NCBI GenBank assembly: GCA_002479215.1 | Contig: DLME01000237.1 | Span: 1-8,564, forward strand | Origin: Syntrophaceae bacterium UBA7544 | GTDB lineage: Bacteria > Desulfobacterota > Syntrophia > Syntrophales > Smithellaceae | DNA: 8,564 nt | Reading direction: 5' to 3' | In this document: in pieces, positions 6,418 through 8,564 of the stretch | Layout: every line of letters begins with the position of its first letter | Numbering within the stretch: the first letter of the stretch is position 1 | Position numbers and translations under genes: made by a program | The notes under the pieces: model-generated | Seen by the model: only the letters and a program-made list of their open reading frames with translations | What the model was told of the DNA's origin: nothing | The model's database searches: none

Positions 6418-7596
6418 TTGATTTGTGCAGGCTTGCTCGGCTTGCGTCCAGTAAGGCGACATGCCGCGCAGCCGATCGATGATTGCCGGCATTTTATCAA
6501 TAACAAAATCAATTTCTTTTTCCGTATTATAAATGCTTAGGCTGAACCGGATGGAACCATGCGCCATAGTGAAGGGAACGCCCATGGCGCGCAGAACGTG
6601 CGAAGGCTGCAAAGATCCGGACGTGCAGGCTGACCCGGAAGAAGCGCAGATTCCATGCTCGTTCATCAAAAGCAGGATCGCTTCACCCTCGACATACTCG
6701 AAACTGATATTGGTTGTGTTGGGTAAACGATTGGTGGTGTCTCCATTAACGCGGCTTTGAGGAATCTTTGTTAGAATCTGTTTTTCCAGTTTATCCCGCA
6801 GGCGCTGGACGTAAGTGTTTTCTTTTTCCATGTTCTTGGCAGCAAGTTCACAAGCTTTCCCCAAACCGATGATACTCGGCGTGTTTTCTGTACCGCCGCG
6901 GCGCTCCCTTTCCTGGTGACCGCCGATGAGAAACGGAGAAAACTTTGTTCCTCGACGAATATAGAGAATGCCGATACCTTTGGGGGCATGCAGTTTGTGC
7001 CCGGAAATGGAAAGCATATCGATGACATTTTTTTTCATATTGATCGGAATTTTTCCGGTAGTCTGGACGGCATCGGTATGAAACAGGATTCCTCGTTCCT
7101 GCGCCATATGAGCCGCTTCCTCCACCGGAAATATTACTCCCGTTTCGTTGTTTCCCCACATCATACTGACTATGGCCGTATCGGGAGTCAGGCTCTTTTC
7201 CATATTTTCCAGATCAAGCAGACCTTTTTTATCGACGGGCAGTTCCGTCACACGATAGCCTTGCGTGGCCAAGTGCGCGCATAAAGCGCGAATAGCAGGA
7301 TGTTCGACACGGCTGGTTACAATATGCTTCTTATCCGGACGTGTCGCCAGCGCCGACCGGATGGCAGCATTATCACTTTCCGTGCCGCAACTTGTAAAAA
7401 TAACTTCATCCGGTAACGCACCGATTAGCGTCGCCACTTGCTCACGGGCTTCACGAATTTGCTGGGCCACCTGGCCGCCGAAAGAATGCATGCTGGAAGG
7501 ATTGCCGTACAAATCGCGAAAATACGGAAGCATGGCTTCCAGCACTTCTTTGGCAACTTCGGTAGTGGCATTATTATCCAGATAAATTATGCTCAT
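6415..7596 (-). CDS. nifS: NifS-type cysteine desulfurase
   Basis: A pyridoxal-phosphate enzyme that converts cysteine to alanine and holds the sulfur as a persulfide for delivery to the NifU scaffold; cytosolic. The 393-residue length is normal for NifS. Visible motifs are YLDNNATT at the N-terminus, His99 in VEHPA, Asp175 and Gln178 in HTDAVQ, the cofactor lysine Lys201 in SISGHK, RGGTEN, and the catalytic Cys324 in SSGSACTSGSLQPSHVLRAMG. The short loop around Cys324 places it with the NifS/IscS (group I) desulfurases and not the SufS group; pairing with a full-length NifU favours the NifS name. The ATG at 7596 overlaps the nifU TGA as ATGA and follows AGGAGGT at a six-base spacing. A housekeeping Fe-S role, as in epsilonproteobacteria that use NifS/NifU generally, is as plausible as a nitrogenase role because no other nif gene is in view. 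Confidence 0.96.
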   Translation of the reverse strand: MSIIYLDNNATTEVAKEVLEAMLPYFRDLYGNPSSMHSFGGQVAQQIREAREQVATLIGALPDEVIFTSCGTESDNAAIRSALATRPDKKHIVTSRVEHPAIRALCAHLATQGYRVTELPVDKKGLLDLENMEKSLTPDTAIVSMMWGNNETGVIFPVEEAAHMAQERGILFHTDAVQTTGKIPINMKKNVIDMLSISGHKLHAPKGIGILYIRRGTKFSPFLIGGHQERERRGGTENTPSIIGLGKACELAAKNMEKENTYVQRLRDKLEKQILTKIPQSRVNGDTTNRLPNTTNISFEYVEGEAILLLMNEHGICASSGSACTSGSLQPSHVLRAMGVPFTMAHGSIRFSLSIYNTEKEIDFVIDKMPAIIDRLRGMSPYWTQAEQACTNQ

Positions 7597-8417
7597 GAGG
7601 GCACCTCCTCGATAACCAAATCGGGCGATACGAGTTCTCTCAGGCGGTGCTCAACAAAGTTTTTCAGAGTTATATCCGAAGCCTTACAGGTAGCGCAGGT
7701 CCCTCTTGTAGCCACAATTACACGATTGCCGATTACGTCGATAAGTTCAATATCTCCGCCGTCATGTTTCAGCGATGGCCGGATTTCCCTCTCCAGAGTT
7801 TCCTCGATCATTCGAATTTTTTGGATATTGGTAAGTTTCTGCTTTCCGCCCGATTTCGGTTCACTCTTCACTCGATCAATTATTTCCTGAATGTCATCAT
7901 GACAGCCGCCGCAGCCGCCTCCCGCCTTGGTGTAATTTGTTACTTCTTCGACAGTACTCAGATTGTTCTCCCTGATAGCTTGCTCGATTTCTTTGTCGGT
8001 AACGCCGAAACACTCACAAATAATTTTTGCTCCGGTCTCGGCTGCCGGTACCCCCTTATAATTTTCAATGGCTTTTTCCAGCGCCTGTTTTCCCATAACG
8101 GAACAGTGCATTTTCTGATCCGGAAGCCCGCCGAGATATTTGGCGATGTCTTGATTAGTAACTTTAAGAGCTTCTTCCAAGGTCATCCCTTTGATTATTT
8201 CGGTAAGCGCCGAAGAAGAAGCAATAGCACTGGCGCAACCGAATGTTTTGAACTTAGCCTCCTTGATTTTCTTATTCTCATCCAACTTAAAAGTCAGTTT
8301 CAGAGCGTCTCCGCAGGCCAGCGAGCCTACTTCGGCGACCCCATCAGGATTTTCAATTTCACCGACATTGCACGGATTGAGGAAGTGCTCTTTAACTTTA
8401 TCCGTATATTCCCACAT
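7593..8417 (-). CDS. nifU: NifU, three-domain Fe-S cluster scaffold
   Basis: The scaffold on which iron and NifS-derived sulfur are assembled into Fe-S clusters before transfer to target proteins; cytosolic. All three modules of classical NifU are present in 274 residues. The N-terminal IscU-like domain (about 1-125) has Cys35 in ACGDA with Asp37, Cys61 in TFGCAS and Cys105 in KMHCSVMG. The central BFD-like domain (about 130-180) carries Cys134, Cys136, Cys169 and Cys172, with the C-x-C-x32-C-x2-C spacing that binds a permanent [2Fe-2S] cluster. The C-terminal Nfu domain (about 197-274) has CATC (Cys241, Cys244) following KHDGGDIEL. No key cysteine is missing. The ATG at 8417 follows AAGGAGT at a suitable distance. 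It is the first gene of the nifU-nifS-cysE unit and the nearest upstream feature is the probable tmRNA. Confidence 0.97.
   Translation of the reverse strand: MWEYTDKVKEHFLNPCNVGEIENPDGVAEVGSLACGDALKLTFKLDENKKIKEAKFKTFGCASAIASSSALTEIIKGMTLEEALKVTNQDIAKYLGGLPDQKMHCSVMGKQALEKAIENYKGVPAAETGAKIICECFGVTDKEIEQAIRENNLSTVEEVTNYTKAGGGCGGCHDDIQEIIDRVKSEPKSGGKQKLTNIQKIRMIEETLEREIRPSLKHDGGDIELIDVIGNRVIVATRGTCATCKASDITLKNFVEHRLRELVSPDLVIEEVPS
7603..7609 (-). promoter_or_regulatory. nifS ribosome binding site inside nifU
   Basis: Minus-strand AGGAGGT, six bases before the nifS ATG, lies within the last codons of nifU (encoding EEVPS). Together with the ATGA overlap it indicates coupled synthesis of desulfurase and scaffold. 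Confidence 0.8.
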
Positions 8418-8422
8418 AGCTC

Positions 8423-8429
8423 ACTCCTT
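8423..8429 (-). promoter_or_regulatory. nifU ribosome binding site
   Basis: Minus-strand AAGGAGT, with GGAG six bases before the ATG at 8417; it supports this start codon. Confidence 0.75.
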
Positions 8430-8449
8430 GAGGATCGGATCGTAATTTA

Positions 8450-8479
8450 ATAATTTCCCCATTACCATTTAACTGTAAA
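8450..8479 (-). promoter_or_regulatory. Weak candidate promoter of nifU-nifS-cysE
   Basis: On the minus strand TTTACA (8479-8474, 5 of 6 matches to TTGACA) is followed after 18 bases by AATTAT (8455-8450, 4 of 6). A start near 8443 would leave a leader of about 26 bases. No clear sigma-54 -24/-12 element is seen. Readthrough from the upstream RNA gene cannot be excluded. Confidence 0.35.
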
Positions 8480-8492
8480 CAATTTCTCTACG

Positions 8493-8516
8493 CATCATCA
8501 GGTAAATAAAATGATG
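8493..8516. repeat. Inverted repeat between the tmRNA end and nifU
   Basis: CATCAT (8493-8498) and ATGATG (8511-8516) are complementary arms around a 12-base loop. The repeat begins 25 bases past the CCA end of the upstream RNA on the minus strand. With only six A/T-rich pairs and no T-run after it, it is a poor intrinsic terminator; it could equally be an operator for the nifU promoter. Confidence 0.35.
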
Positions 8517-8540
8517 TGTTTAAATAACTAACTTACTTTT

Positions 8541-8564
8541 TGGTGGAGGCGGCGGGAGTCGAAC
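8541..8564 (-). ncRNA. ssrA: 3' end of a tRNA-like RNA, probably tmRNA (partial)
   Basis: The minus strand reads GTTCGACTCCCGC then CGCCTCCACCA. This is the 3' part of a T arm (loop TTCGACT closed by G, 3' stem CCCGC), a seven-base acceptor 3' strand CGCCTCC, discriminator A73 and an encoded CCA ending at 8541. U70 in the acceptor would pair with G3, the alanine identity mark shared by tRNA-Ala and tmRNA, and the 5' partner would be GGGGGCG, a common tmRNA start. tRNA-Ser is disfavoured by the discriminator (normally G). The rest lies beyond the window edge, so tmRNA over tRNA-Ala is a judgement. tmRNA rescues stalled ribosomes and tags unfinished proteins. Confidence 0.62.

Noticed and set aside
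7647..8450. A 267-codon open frame on the plus strand opposite nifU
   Set aside because: It is antisense to a gene with every NifU cysteine motif, shows no recognisable domain, and has the look of a shadow frame.
8418..8540. Sigma-54 promoter or IscR site upstream of nifU
   Set aside because: No TGGC-N7-TTGC-type element is present, and only one half of an IscR type-2-like pattern (TGGGGAAAT on the minus strand) could be found, without its partner.

Overview
This 8.56-kb window looks like the chromosome of an anaerobic bacterium, most likely Desulfobacterota (Syntrophus/Smithella-like deltaproteobacteria). The taxonomy is inferred from gene content only: full-length NifU with NifS in place of IscS/IscU, a long-form serine acetyltransferase, a very large multi-PAS cyclic-di-GMP enzyme and a benzyl-alcohol-type dehydrogenase. 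No nitrogenase gene, phage gene, insertion sequence or CRISPR array is visible.

Layout. Positions 1-508 (minus) hold the first 169 codons of a zinc-dependent aryl-alcohol-type dehydrogenase that runs off the left edge. Positions 509-785 are an AT-rich divergent intergenic region. It contains a good sigma-70-like promoter (TATAAT at 699-704) overlapped by an operator-like inverted repeat (690-718), followed by a very strong ribosome binding site. Positions 786-5378 (plus) encode one 1530-residue cytosolic signalling protein: basic hexapeptide-repeat tail, five PAS domains, a divergent sixth PAS, GAF, a seventh PAS, GGDEF and EAL. Its 3' end converges, across only 34 bases, on a minus-strand sulfur operon.

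The sulfur operon reads nifU (8417-7593), nifS (7596-6415), cysE (6399-5413). nifU and nifS overlap by four bases (ATGA). The cysE ribosome binding site is built into the nifS stop codon, so the three are probably cotranscribed and translationally coupled. Together they make an assimilatory sulfur module: CysE makes O-acetylserine for cysteine synthesis, NifS removes sulfur from cysteine, and NifU assembles it with iron into Fe-S clusters. With no nif structural gene in view, general Fe-S biogenesis is at least as likely as a nitrogenase-specific role.

At the right edge (8541-8564, minus) is the 3' end of a tRNA-like molecule with encoded CCA. A G3:U70-compatible acceptor strand and A73 make tmRNA (ssrA) the best guess.

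Main points for a second look are the mosaic structure of the PAS/GGDEF/EAL gene (four PAS units of exactly 381 bases and sharp base-composition shifts at domain borders), its basic hexapeptide N-terminal tail, the inverted repeat over its promoter, and the cysteine-rich N-terminal region and altered C-terminus of CysE. I found no convincing wholly new system.
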